The notes: generated by a model not told the origin, from the letters alone. 17,788 nt of DNA from an uncultured Clostridium sp. (GCA_934717555.1 CAKUYY010000028.1:1-17788); one strand, 5' to 3'. Shown: positions 6,973-14,784, counted from the first letter of the stretch. Numbers and translations: made by a program.

Positions 6973-8550
6973 ATGGCGAAGGTTACCATTTATGATGGTC
7001 ATGAGATATATTGCTATTCCTGTAAAGAGGGGGAACGGCTCGCAGATGGATTGAAGCGGGAGGGATATTTTTTGACAATGCCCTGCTCCGGAAAAGGTAT
7101 CTGTGGAAAATGCCGGGTCAAGGCAAGCGGGCAGTTAAGCGAAATGCGGGAGGAGGAAAGCCGATTCCTGTCGAAAGAGGAAAAAAAGCAGGGGATGCGG
7201 TTGGCCTGTATGACCCGCGTACTGGGAGATGTACAGGTGGAATATGAAAGGAAACTGGAAACACGAGGGTTGATTCAAGAGGAAGGGATAGAAAGGAAAG
7301 TGGTTCTAGACCCGAGTTCCCAGGGATGGGGAGCCGCGGTGGACATTGGTACCACAACCATGGCGGCCTATCTGTACCGGCTGTCGGATGGAAAGCGGAT
7401 GACGCAGACAAGCGATTCCAACCCCCAAAGCCCATGGGGGGCAGATGTGATTTCCCGGATGGAACAGGCTCTGGCGGGTGAGGAAGCAATCCTTTCTACA
7501 GTGATGGTTCGAAAACTGGAGGAAATGATCCTCGGCATGCTTTCGGAAACAGATATAGAGGCGGAAAACCTGCAAGAAATGGTGATCACGGCAAATACCG
7601 CGATGCTGTATTTACTGACCAGAACAGATCCGGATGAGCTATCCCACGCGCCTTTCCATGCTTCCAGAAAATTTGGGGAGCGGATACCAGCAGAATCACT
7701 GGGATTCCGGAAGTTCCTGGCGGCACATGCTTATCTTCCGCGATGCGCTTCCGCTTTTGTGGGGGCGGATATCACCACAGCTATAATAGCAAGCGGGATG
7801 CTGGAGGAAAAAAGCCCTTCCTTGCTGTTGGATATCGGGACCAATGGGGAAATTGCCCTTTGTAAGGATGGAAAGCTCATCTGCTGTTCCACAGCGGCCG
7901 GACCGGCTCTGGAAGGGGGAAATATCCGGATGGGGATGCCTGCCCTGCCAGGGGCCATCGATATGGTATCCTATTCGGAAAAAGGGTTTTCTTATACCAC
8001 CATTGGAGGCCACACGCCAATAGGATTGTGCGGTTCCGGATTACTGGACGCCATAGCCGTCCTGAGAAAAAGCGGAATTTTGGATGATACAGGGGCGATA
8101 CAGGAAGACGGGCATGCATGGACTTCTTGTCTGTGCGAAGTGGAGGATTTCCCGGCGTTCCGTTTCCCGAATAGCCAGGTTGTGCTGACTCAGCGGGATA
8201 TCCGGAATGTGCAGCTGGCAAAAGGGGCGATCTGCGCGGGAATACGGACCCTGCTTTCCCATGCGGGTCTGCGGCCGGATGAGATCGGAACTTTTTATTT
8301 GGCGGGAGGGTTTGGAAGCTATCTTAAGATTCAAAGCGCGGTGGAAATCGGATTGATCCCCCAGGCATTTCTGGACAAGACCAAAGTGCTTGGAAATGCG
8401 GCGGGTATGGGGGCCTGTATGTTGTTACAGAGCAAAACTTTGCGGCAGGAAAGCGAGGTGCTGGCGGACCGGATGGAGACGGTGGAGCTGTCCCAAAATC
8501 CGCATTTCCAGCAATATTATATGGATAGTATGATGCTCGAACCTATTTGA
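6973..8550 (+). CDS. RACo-like 2Fe-2S ferredoxin/ASKHA-domain protein (DUF4445)
   Basis: A 525-residue protein in the family of reductive activators of corrinoid enzymes. The N-terminal ferredoxin domain carries C38-x5-C44-x2-C47 and C79, the plant-type 2Fe-2S ligand pattern. After a linker, an actin-like ASKHA ATPase domain begins with AAVDIGTTTMAAY (about 121-133). It continues with LLLDIGTNGEIAL, the glycine-rich GLCGSGLLDAI, and a C-terminal YLAGGFGSYL followed by VEIGLIP. Known relatives use ATP to drive reduction of inactive Co(II) corrinoid proteins. No corrinoid protein, methyltransferase or B12 gene is visible here, so the client is unknown. A GTG at 6931 could extend it, but GCAGGTG just before ATG 6973 and the conserved MAKVTIYDG start favour 6973. 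An ABC exporter gene follows after 31 bases. Confidence 0.87.
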   Translation: MAKVTIYDGHEIYCYSCKEGERLADGLKREGYFLTMPCSGKGICGKCRVKASGQLSEMREEESRFLSKEEKKQGMRLACMTRVLGDVQVEYERKLETRGLIQEEGIERKVVLDPSSQGWGAAVDIGTTTMAAYLYRLSDGKRMTQTSDSNPQSPWGADVISRMEQALAGEEAILSTVMVRKLEEMILGMLSETDIEAENLQEMVITANTAMLYLLTRTDPDELSHAPFHASRKFGERIPAESLGFRKFLAAHAYLPRCASAFVGADITTAIIASGMLEEKSPSLLLDIGTNGEIALCKDGKLICCSTAAGPALEGGNIRMGMPALPGAIDMVSYSEKGFSYTTIGGHTPIGLCGSGLLDAIAVLRKSGILDDTGAIQEDGHAWTSCLCEVEDFPAFRFPNSQVVLTQRDIRNVQLAKGAICAGIRTLLSHAGLRPDEIGTFYLAGGFGSYLKIQSAVEIGLIPQAFLDKTKVLGNAAGMGACMLLQSKTLRQESEVLADRMETVELSQNPHFQQYYMDSMMLEPI

Positions 8551-8581
8551 AAAGGAAAAGAATCTGGTACAGGAGGAATTT

Positions 8582-10369
8582 ATGAGACAGAAAGCGGCGG
8601 GCCATAAGGCCAATAATTTGGGGTTGATGAAAAGTTTTCTCCCTTATTTTAAGAAATATTGGGTGGTATTGGTGCTGGACTTGCTGTGCGCTGCCTTTAC
8701 CACTGTTTGCGAATTGGTGTTTCCGCTGATTGTACGTTTTATTACGGACTTGGGAATGAACGACCTGGAGAGCCTGACGGTACAACTGGTTCTTTCAGTG
8801 GGTGCTTTTTATCTGGTACTACGGGTGATTGACACCTTGGCCAATTATTTTATGGCATACACTGGGCATGTCATGGGCGCTAAGATAGAGACGGACATGA
8901 GGAAAGACCTTTTTTCCCATTTACAGAACTTGTCCCATTCCTATTATGATAACGCTAAGATTGGCCAGATTATGGCCCGCGTTACCAGCGACCTGTTTGA
9001 CGTGACGGAATTCGCCCATCACTGTCCGGAGGAATTTTTTATCGCCGGTATCAAAATCGTGGCTTCCTTTGCTATTTTAGGGCACTTTAATATCTGGCTG
9101 ACCCTCATCATTTTTTCCATGATTCCCCTGATGCTGTTCTTTGCTATCTTTTTCAATAAGAAAATGCGCCGGGCGTTTAAAAAACAGCGGGACCAGCTGG
9201 GAGAGGTAAACGCCCAGGTAGAGGACAGCCTGCTGGGGGTTCGTGTGGTGAAATCCTTTGCCAACGAGGAACGGGAAGAAGAGAAATTCCGACAGGGAAA
9301 CGACGGATTTCTTGGCATTAAAAAGACCGCTTACCGCTATATGGCGGGATTCCAGAGCAGCACCCGAATCTTTGACGGCATTATGTATATTGCCGTGGTG
9401 GTGGCCGGGGCATTATTCATGATTTATCGGCAGATTACCCCCGCTGATCTGATGGCATATCTATTATATGTCACCACGCTTTTGACTTCTATCAGGAGGA
9501 TTGTAGAATTTACAGAGCAGTTCCAGCGGGGCATGACGGGAATTGAGCGTTTCATGGAAATTATGAGGGCACCTATTGAGATCCAGGACGAACCGGACGC
9601 AAAGGAACTGGGCAATGTAAAAGGGGAGATCCAGTTTGAGCATGTGAGTTTCCGTTATTCTGATGAGCACAGCGATGTGCTTTCTGATATTAACCTTCAT
9701 ATCAAACCTGGAGAAAGTATTGCGTTGGTGGGGCCGTCGGGAGGGGGGAAAACAACACTGTGCAGTCTGATTCCCCGTTTTTATGAGGCGACAGAAGGAC
9801 GTATCTTGCTGGACGGCCAGGATATCCGGCATATTCAGTTGCATTCCCTCCGTTCCCATATTGGGGTGGTACAACAGGAAGTGTACTTGTTTTCCGGCTC
9901 TATTTATGAGAATATCGAGTATGGCCGTCCAGGCGCCAGCAGAGAAGAAGTTGTAGCCGCGGCGAAACAGGCGGGAGCCCATGAGTTTATCATGCAGCTG
10001 TCCGATGGGTATGATACCTATGTGGGGGAACGCGGTGTAAAATTGTCCGGCGGACAAAAACAGAGGATCAGTATTGCCAGGGTATTTCTAAAAAATCCGC
10101 CGGTACTGATTTTGGATGAAGCCACTTCCGCCTTGGACAATGAAAGCGAAAGACTGGTGCAGCAATCCCTGGAGAGACTTGCCAGGGGACGTACCACGTT
10201 TACCATCGCCCACAGATTGACCACCATCCGCAATGCGGATACTATTTTAGTCTTGACGGAAAATGGCATTGCGGAACAGGGCAGCCATCAGGAACTGATG
10301 AAGAAGAAGGGAATCTATTACGGGCTCTACAGTATGTATTCAGATAGATCGGATTATCTGGAACAATAA
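8582..10369 (+). CDS. ABC exporter, fused permease and ATPase (type IV, MsbA/LmrA-like)
   Basis: A 595-residue half-transporter that probably homodimerises in the membrane and exports a hydrophobic compound, peptide or lipid; the substrate is not predictable. Six membrane segments span about residues 25-310, with the conserved coupling region containing EVNAQVEDSLLGVRVVKSF. The nucleotide-binding domain has Walker A GPSGGGKTT (384-392), the Q-loop in VVQQEVYLF, the signature LSGGQ (488-492), Walker B ending in D512-E513 (LDEATSALD), and the H-loop H544 (IAHRL). All catalytic residues are intact. An excellent AGGAGG lies 7 bases before the ATG. It directly follows the ASKHA protein (31-base gap) and is very likely co-transcribed. 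No clear terminator is seen after the stop. Confidence 0.93.
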   Translation: MRQKAAGHKANNLGLMKSFLPYFKKYWVVLVLDLLCAAFTTVCELVFPLIVRFITDLGMNDLESLTVQLVLSVGAFYLVLRVIDTLANYFMAYTGHVMGAKIETDMRKDLFSHLQNLSHSYYDNAKIGQIMARVTSDLFDVTEFAHHCPEEFFIAGIKIVASFAILGHFNIWLTLIIFSMIPLMLFFAIFFNKKMRRAFKKQRDQLGEVNAQVEDSLLGVRVVKSFANEEREEEKFRQGNDGFLGIKKTAYRYMAGFQSSTRIFDGIMYIAVVVAGALFMIYRQITPADLMAYLLYVTTLLTSIRRIVEFTEQFQRGMTGIERFMEIMRAPIEIQDEPDAKELGNVKGEIQFEHVSFRYSDEHSDVLSDINLHIKPGESIALVGPSGGGKTTLCSLIPRFYEATEGRILLDGQDIRHIQLHSLRSHIGVVQQEVYLFSGSIYENIEYGRPGASREEVVAAAKQAGAHEFIMQLSDGYDTYVGERGVKLSGGQKQRISIARVFLKNPPVLILDEATSALDNESERLVQQSLERLARGRTTFTIAHRLTTIRNADTILVLTENGIAEQGSHQELMKKKGIYYGLYSMYSDRSDYLEQ

Positions 10370-10456
10370 AAAAATCGGAATTTTACCGTCTAAGCTTCAT
10401 TCGCCTGAAAGACTCGTGGAATAATAGTAAATTGAAATTTGAGAGGTAGAGATAAT

Positions 10457-10903
10457 TTGAAAATAGTTGAAGTAAAAGAACGAAATCCTATATTGATAGA
10501 AAGCTTATTGGATATATGGGAGAGTTCGGTTAAAGCAACTCATTTGTTTTTATCAGATGATGAGATAAACAATATCAAACAATATGTTCCACAAGTCTTG
10601 AATGATGTTCCTGTTTTGGTAGTTATAGAAAATGAGAATAGAAATCCAGTAGGCTTCATGGGCGTGGCAGATAAAATGCTTGAAATGTTATTTATTTCAA
10701 ATGAAAGCAGAGGACGGGGAATAGGAAAACAACTACTGCAATATGGTATTGAAAATTATTCAATAGATGAACTCGCTGTAAATGAACAGAACCCTTTTGC
10801 GAAAGGATTTTATGAGCATATGGGGTTTGAAGTTTATAAAAGAACGGAATTGGATGAACAGGGGAACCCTTATCCATTATTATACATGAAGAGAGATTGC
10901 TAA
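10457..10903 (+). CDS. GNAT family N-acetyltransferase, YjaB-like
   Basis: A 148-residue acetyl-CoA-dependent N-acetyltransferase. The acetyl-CoA pyrophosphate-binding motif RGRGIGKQLL lies at residues 85-94. The C-terminal NEQNPFAKGFYEHMGFEVYKRTE and the closing NPYPLLYM are characteristic of the YjaB subgroup, as is the early SSVKATHLFLS. The substrate is unknown. The longest frame opens with TTG at 10439, but GAGAGG (10441-10446) lies 10 bases before a second TTG at 10457, giving the conserved start MKIVEVKERN, so I choose that. The gene is notably richer in A+T than the ABC exporter before it, suggesting a separate origin. It stands alone between the exporter and a convergent spore gene. 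Confidence 0.88.
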   Translation: MKIVEVKERNPILIESLLDIWESSVKATHLFLSDDEINNIKQYVPQVLNDVPVLVVIENENRNPVGFMGVADKMLEMLFISNESRGRGIGKQLLQYGIENYSIDELAVNEQNPFAKGFYEHMGFEVYKRTELDEQGNPYPLLYMKRDC

Positions 10904-11054
10904 ATTATATATTTGTATGCTTGATAGTATTCTGACACTAAAAAATCCACAAGAAGATAGGAGGTCAAAACGAGAGAAAGAGAAAATACACATAGATATT
11001 AAACAAATATATTTATAATCGAATTAGTTTGTCAAAGAAAAATCTTAAAAAATA

Positions 11055-11090
11055 GGGGTGGAAAACAAGAGATCTTTTGTTTTCCACCCC
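11055..11090 (-). terminator. Terminator of the SpoVAF-like gene
   Basis: A perfect 14-bp stem, GGGGTGGAAAACAA (11055-11068) with TTGTTTTCCACCCC (11077-11090). On the minus strand it is followed by CTATTTTTTAAG, a good U tract, 17 bases after the stop at 11108. It may also stop plus-strand transcription coming from the acetyltransferase. Confidence 0.85.
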
Positions 11091-11107
11091 AAAATATTTT
11101 CTGTTTT

Positions 11108-12508
11108 TTATGATTTTTGAATCCGCACTCGGAAAAAACGGCGCATAAACTCTTTGGCATGGAAAGGGATTAGCGGATATAAATAGCTCTTTCCGGAAAT
11201 AGTCCGATTAAAAGCGATCATAAGAAAAATAATCACACAGCCTGTCACAAAGCCCCACACATTAAATAATACGGTAAGGATCAATAAAAGAATACGCATA
11301 AACTTGAGAGCATATCCCAGTTCGTAGCTAGGCTGAGAATAATTGGCTATAGCGACAAAAGCCATGTAGAGCATGGTTTCTGTAGAAAACCACCCGGATT
11401 TTACGGCAAAATCGCTGAGCACAATACCTGCAATTACAGATAGGGAAGTGGACAGAACGCTGGGAGTATTCATAGAAGCCAAACGAAGTCCATCAATGGC
11501 CAGTTCCAGGATCAGCAATTGCCAGAAAACAGGGATATTGATAGGGTCTTCAATCAAAATAAAAGAAAGAAAAGGAGGAATAAAATTTGGATTTTGTAGC
11601 GCCAATAGCCAGAGAGGGGTAAGAAAAAGCGTAGCGATAGTGACTACATAACGGGACAGACGAAGATAAGTGCCTGTGATGGGAGGAAAATAATAATCGT
11701 CTGCTTCGTCCACGATATCAAAAATGCTGGTGGGGATAATGATGGCAGAAGGAGAGTTATCCACCAGTATAATGATATTTCCCTCCAAGACAGAGGATGC
11801 CGTGGAATCAGGACGCTCGCTATATTTAAATTTTGGAAAGGGATTATACCAGCGGCGTGGATAAATGGCTTCTACCAGGCTTTGTTGATTCATGGTGAGA
11901 GCTTCTACTTGGACTGACTGTATTTTTTTAGTAATTCGATCTAGGAGTTTATGATCTACAACGCTGTTCATATAGCATACCGCTACATCGGTTTTAGACA
12001 GGCTTCCCACGGAAAAAATTTTCACTGTTAAGTCTGGGTTACGGATTCGGCGACGAATTAGGGCGGTATTCATGACCAGAGTTTCCACAAAACCGTCCCG
12101 GGATCCCCGTAAAACTTTATCTTGATCTGGCTCCTCTACGGAACGTTGTGGATAGGTCCGAACATCGATAGAGATGGCCTGCTGGAACCCATCCACGACC
12201 AAAATCAGGATACCTGACAATACGCTGGTAGCGATGAGATCCAAATCATCCAGTAGGTCCACCTCTACATAAGGGATGCTTTGTTTGGAAAACGCATGGG
12301 CATCAGCAAGTGATTCTTCGGAAGCGGAATAAAAAAATTCCATTATTTTTTCCATCACTTCATCTTTGACCATGCCGTCAATAAAAAATAGGCAGGCACT
12401 ACGTCCGGCGATTTGTATGGTCCGATAAATGAGGTCGAAACTTTCTTCCACTCGTAACTTTTGTTTGATTTGTGATATAAATTCACTATATTGTTTGGAT
12501 ATTGCCAT
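11108..12508 (-). CDS. spoVAF: SpoVAF-like spore protein of the GerA family
   Basis: A 466-residue membrane protein of the GerA spore germination family, best matching SpoVAF rather than a nutrient-receptor A subunit. The hydrophilic N-terminal half includes ESFDLIYRTIQIAGRSACLF (near residue 20), then EPDQDKVLRGSRDGFVETL and NTALIRRRIRNP, which are strongly conserved in SpoVAF. The C-terminal half holds about five hydrophobic segments beginning with YVVTIATLFLTPLWLLAL. It is expected in the inner membrane of the developing and dormant spore. The frame opens at GTG 12517, but that GTG is part of the AGGTG ribosome site that lies 6 bases before ATG 12508, so the ATG is the start. No spoVA or ger B/C partners are adjacent, so the symbol is by similarity only. 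Confidence 0.82.
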   Translation of the reverse strand: MAISKQYSEFISQIKQKLRVEESFDLIYRTIQIAGRSACLFFIDGMVKDEVMEKIMEFFYSASEESLADAHAFSKQSIPYVEVDLLDDLDLIATSVLSGILILVVDGFQQAISIDVRTYPQRSVEEPDQDKVLRGSRDGFVETLVMNTALIRRRIRNPDLTVKIFSVGSLSKTDVAVCYMNSVVDHKLLDRITKKIQSVQVEALTMNQQSLVEAIYPRRWYNPFPKFKYSERPDSTASSVLEGNIIILVDNSPSAIIIPTSIFDIVDEADDYYFPPITGTYLRLSRYVVTIATLFLTPLWLLALQNPNFIPPFLSFILIEDPINIPVFWQLLILELAIDGLRLASMNTPSVLSTSLSVIAGIVLSDFAVKSGWFSTETMLYMAFVAIANYSQPSYELGYALKFMRILLLILTVLFNVWGFVTGCVIIFLMIAFNRTISGKSYLYPLIPFHAKEFMRRFFRVRIQKS

Positions 12509-12562
12509 ATACTTCACCTAATTGAAAAATAAATCTGATAGTTTATAACGATAGTGTCACCC

Positions 12563-12621
12563 AAAAAAGAAAGAACATTCATCTTTTCCGAGTTTTGGAA
12601 AAGAGATGTTCTTTCTTTTTT
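12563..12621. terminator. Large bidirectional terminator between spoVAF-like gene and XRE gene
   Basis: A long hairpin: GAAAGAACAT pairs with ATGTTCTTTC, and inside it CTTTTCC pairs with GGAAAAG around a small internal loop. Six A precede it and six T follow it, so it terminates in either direction. It lies past the stop of the minus-strand XRE gene at 12676 and isolates the SpoVAF-like gene from it. Confidence 0.85.
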
Positions 12622-12675
12622 ATTTTTAGAAATATGATGTAGAGAGATGAAGGAATGTTTTGCCGATTTCACACG

Positions 12676-12900
12676 TTAGTCTCCGATCAGATAATCCAGA
12701 GATACATCCAAAATTTTTTTAAGTTTCTTCAATGTTTTTAAGTTGGGCTGTGTTTTTCCCATTTCGTAATAGGTGTAAGAAGATCTTTCGATTCCAAGCA
12801 TCCTGGCCATTTCCGCCTGGGTGAAATGTAAATCGATCCTTCTTTGACGTAAACGATTCGCAAATGTAATCTCTATCTTCTTGTCTGAGCATTCCTTCAT
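12676..12900 (-). CDS. XRE family HTH regulator (short)
   Basis: A 74-residue protein made of one Cro/C1-type helix-turn-helix domain. FANRLRQRRIDLHFTQAEMA leads into the turn, GIERSSYTYYEMGKTQPN is the recognition region, and ILDVSLDYLIGD closes the fold. There is no effector or dimerisation domain beyond this. GAGGTG lies about 6 bases before the ATG. Transcription starts from a strong promoter (TTGCTA, 17 bases, TATAAT) whose spacer contains a perfect 12-bp palindrome, a strong hint of autorepression. It is divergent from a second, larger XRE gene at 13066. Regulator identity is sure; targets beyond the shared intergenic region are unknown. Confidence 0.9.
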   Translation of the reverse strand: MKECSDKKIEITFANRLRQRRIDLHFTQAEMARMLGIERSSYTYYEMGKTQPNLKTLKKLKKILDVSLDYLIGD

Positions 12901-12943
12901 TGTTTCACCTCTTCTTTGTAGATTTGTAGAAATTTATAAAATT

Positions 12944-12991
12944 ATTATACAACTATAGTTGAAAAATAGCAACGCCTATAGTTGTTTGCGC
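12944..12991. promoter_or_regulatory. Divergent promoters with shared palindromic operators
   Basis: For the minus-strand XRE gene, TTGCTA (12967-12972) and TATAAT (12944-12949) are spaced by exactly 17 bases. The spacer holds the perfect palindrome CAACTATAGTTG at 12950-12961. A second copy of its right part, CTATAGTTG, lies at 12976-12984, just before the plus-strand promoter candidate (TTGCGC at 12986-12991 and TATACT at 13008-13013, spacer 16). The arrangement fits one regulator binding both sites to control both genes. The sequence elements are seen; the binding protein is inferred. Confidence 0.65.
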
Positions 12992-13065
12992 ATGGAAAGA
13001 TAAGAATTATACTAATTATTAATTTAATAAAAGAAGGTGATTTTATCAGACAGGAGAAAAGCAAT

Positions 13066-13398
13066 TTGGATCGGTTGATCATTGGTGAACGAATTCGCTC
13101 TTTAAGGGAAAATCAGGGATACAAAAGGGAAGATTTCGCGGATATGGCGGGGATCAGCAACACATTTCTGGTAGATATTGAAAATGGTTCCAAAGGAATG
13201 TCGATGTATACACTCGCAAGAATAGCGGATTGTTTACATGTATCTGCTGATTATATTCTCAAAGGGGAGAAAAAGAGGGATGCAAGCTTGGTCGTCCATT
13301 TACTGGAAATTTGTTCGGAATATGAATACGCTCAATTGGAGAAACTGATGATTTTGTTTTTCCAATCCATGAAAGGGAAAGAGAGGGAAGAGAAATAA
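13066..13398 (+). CDS. XRE family HTH regulator with C-terminal helical tail
   Basis: A 110-residue DNA-binding protein. The N-terminal Cro/C1-type domain runs from LIIGERIRSLRENQGYKRED, through the turn with GISNTFLVDIENGSK, to ADCLHVSADYILKG. A 40-residue helical tail rich in Leu, Glu and Lys follows, probably for dimerisation as in SinR-like proteins. The open frame extends upstream to a TTG at 12982, but AGGAG (13052-13056) lies 9 bases before TTG 13066. That gives a start just ahead of the conserved domain, and the upstream extension would run through the promoter. It is divergent from the short XRE gene at 12676-12900 and shares its operator region. An intrinsic terminator overlaps its stop codon. 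Confidence 0.85.
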   Translation: MDRLIIGERIRSLRENQGYKREDFADMAGISNTFLVDIENGSKGMSMYTLARIADCLHVSADYILKGEKKRDASLVVHLLEICSEYEYAQLEKLMILFFQSMKGKEREEK

Positions 13399-13415
13399 AT
13401 CTCTCCTATTTTTTT
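13386..13415 (+). terminator. Intrinsic terminator overlapping the XRE stop codon
   Basis: GGAAGAGA (13386-13393) pairs with TCTCTCC (13400-13406) with one bulged A and a 6-base loop. It is followed by a run of seven T (13409-13415). The stop codon TAA of the regulator sits in the loop. Confidence 0.65.
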
Positions 13416-13475
13416 ATTTTATATTCACTTATATAGAAAAATATTAGTGATTCATATCTCCAAAGGACAGTGAGA

Positions 13476-13531
13476 AAAGCGAAGATCTGGTAGCATAACA
13501 ACGGCTAAAAGATTTTCGCTTTCCTTATTTT
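13476..13531 (+). other. Long-loop hairpin in the gap before the PrsA-like gene
   Basis: AAAGCGAAGATC (13476-13487) pairs with GATTTTCGCTTT (13511-13522) over 12 bp with one G-T pair, enclosing a 23-base loop. An interrupted T tract (13525-13531) follows. It could be a weak second terminator or the end of a small transcript. A 7-codon GTG frame preceded by AAAGGA (13470-13493) overlaps the left arm. None of this is enough to call an RNA gene. Confidence 0.3.
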
Positions 13532-13554
13532 TCGTGGAAATCAGTTCTTTTTTG

Positions 13555-13591
13555 CTTGCTACTTTTTTTCTATTAGCAAGTGTGATATGAT
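13555..13591 (+). promoter_or_regulatory. Extended -10 promoter with adjacent inverted repeat, PrsA-like gene
   Basis: TGATATGAT (13583-13591) is an extended -10 box; only a T run (13563-13568) occupies the -35 place. The perfect inverted repeat CTTGCTA (13555-13561) and TAGCAAG (13574-13580) covers the -35 to spacer region. It is a candidate operator for an unknown regulator. The leader to ATG 13659 is about 60 bases. Confidence 0.5.
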
Positions 13592-13658
13592 AGAAAAGAA
13601 TCTGCAGCTGTTTTCCAAATAGATGAAAGGATGGCTGTACATAGATAGGAGTATTTAT

Positions 13659-14702
13659 ATGAAGAAGTATGTTAGAAAAATTGCCAGTTTGCTTTTGGCG
13701 GTGGCTATAGGAACAGCAGCGTTGTCAGGTTGCCAGCAGAATGTACCGGGGTCAGATGCTGCTGCCTCTGCGCCGACAACCATTACTGTGGATGGACAAC
13801 AGGTAGAAGTACCTTATGTTATGAAAGTAGATGGAAAGGAAGTCCCACTGGACCTGTACCGTTATTTTTACCTCAGCATTAAAAAACAGATAGATCAGGG
13901 GGACGATTCCTATTGGGATACCCACGCGGAAGAACAGGATGACATTAAGGGCGCGGTTTTGGATAACATCCGGGGTTACTATGCGAACCAGAAGATGGCG
14001 GATACTTATGGGGTAACGCTGGATGAGACAGATGAGAAAAATGTGGATACACAGGTGGACTATTACATGAACCAGAACTATGAAGGGGACGAGGCGAAAT
14101 TCCAGGAAGGGCTGAAAGAGCAGTATCTGACAAAAGACCTGTTCCGCCAGATGATGGCAAGCTCCCTCCTCCAACAGAAAGTAGCCAGTGAGCTGATGAA
14201 CAGCACCACAGGGAAATATTTGACTACAGAAGATGAAATGAAGGAAATTTTAAATAATGAGTATATTCACGCCACCCATATCCTGCTGAAAACTGGGACA
14301 GACGACGATGAGGCCCAGAAACAGAAGGCGGAAGAGGCGTTGGCAAAGGCCCAGGCTGGAGAGAATTTTGACGCGCTGGTGGAGGAATACGGGGAAGATC
14401 CAGGTATGGAGGAGAACCCTGATGGCTATTATTTCACCGACGGTATGATGCTGCAGCCCTTTTATGACGCCGCCTCCCAACTACAGGAAAATGAGATCAG
14501 CGGTATAGTGGAGACGACAGCCGGCTATCATATCATCAAACGCCTTCCCTTGGATGAGGACTATATCAATGAAAATATAGACAATTTGATCACGCAGCAC
14601 CGTCAACTCCTGATTCAGAAGGAATACAGCGATATTCAGGAGAGCTTAACCATTGAGTATGGACCTCAATACGATCAAATTAATGTAGACACTTTACAAT
14701 AA
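13659..14702 (+). CDS. PrsA-like parvulin peptidyl-prolyl isomerase lipoprotein
   Basis: A 347-residue exported foldase. A signal peptide (MKKYVRK, then a hydrophobic core) ends in the lipobox LSGC with C25 as the lipidated cysteine, so it is anchored outside the cell membrane. A low-complexity Ala/Ser linker follows, then a SurA-N-like helical region (about 50-195). The parvulin domain runs from IHATHILLKT (about 203) to AGYHIIKRL (288-296), with NPDGYYFTDGMMLQPFYDAA in the middle. It likely assists folding of secreted proteins. A frame extension to 13623 exists, but AGGAG lies 7 bases before ATG 13659 and gives a correct signal peptide. It is monocistronic, with a promoter at 13583 and a terminator at 14708. 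The SurA-N region is weakly conserved, so PrsA is used as a family label only. Confidence 0.88.
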   Translation: MKKYVRKIASLLLAVAIGTAALSGCQQNVPGSDAAASAPTTITVDGQQVEVPYVMKVDGKEVPLDLYRYFYLSIKKQIDQGDDSYWDTHAEEQDDIKGAVLDNIRGYYANQKMADTYGVTLDETDEKNVDTQVDYYMNQNYEGDEAKFQEGLKEQYLTKDLFRQMMASSLLQQKVASELMNSTTGKYLTTEDEMKEILNNEYIHATHILLKTGTDDDEAQKQKAEEALAKAQAGENFDALVEEYGEDPGMEENPDGYYFTDGMMLQPFYDAASQLQENEISGIVETTAGYHIIKRLPLDEDYINENIDNLITQHRQLLIQKEYSDIQESLTIEYGPQYDQINVDTLQ

Positions 14703-14707
14703 AAAAG

Positions 14708-14755
14708 AAAGACGCGTTATACATCCTTTCAAGGATGTATAACGCGTCTTTTTCT
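14708..14755. terminator. Strong bidirectional terminator between PrsA-like gene and mutY
   Basis: Twenty perfect base pairs (14708-14727 with 14732-14751) around a TTCA loop. T runs follow on plus (14749-14753) and on minus (the A-rich 14701-14710). It lies 6 bases after the plus-strand stop and 30 bases past the mutY stop, serving both convergent genes. Confidence 0.92.
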
Positions 14756-14784
14756 ATATGGGGAAATAAAAACAGATGGTTTTA

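Noticed and set aside
9464..10057. A 197-codon open frame on the minus strand inside the ABC exporter gene
   Set aside because: It is antisense to the intact ATPase domain and shows no domain or ribosome binding site.
10917..11018. A 33-codon ATG frame (MLDSILTLKN and onward) after the acetyltransferase
   Set aside because: It has no ribosome binding site before the ATG and no recognisable family, and it runs through the orphan AGGAGG in an AT-rich gap where chance frames are expected.
12982..13065. N-terminal extension of the larger XRE regulator to a TTG at 12982
   Set aside because: The extension would be translated from the promoter region and has no ribosome site, while AGGAG at 13052 points to TTG 13066.
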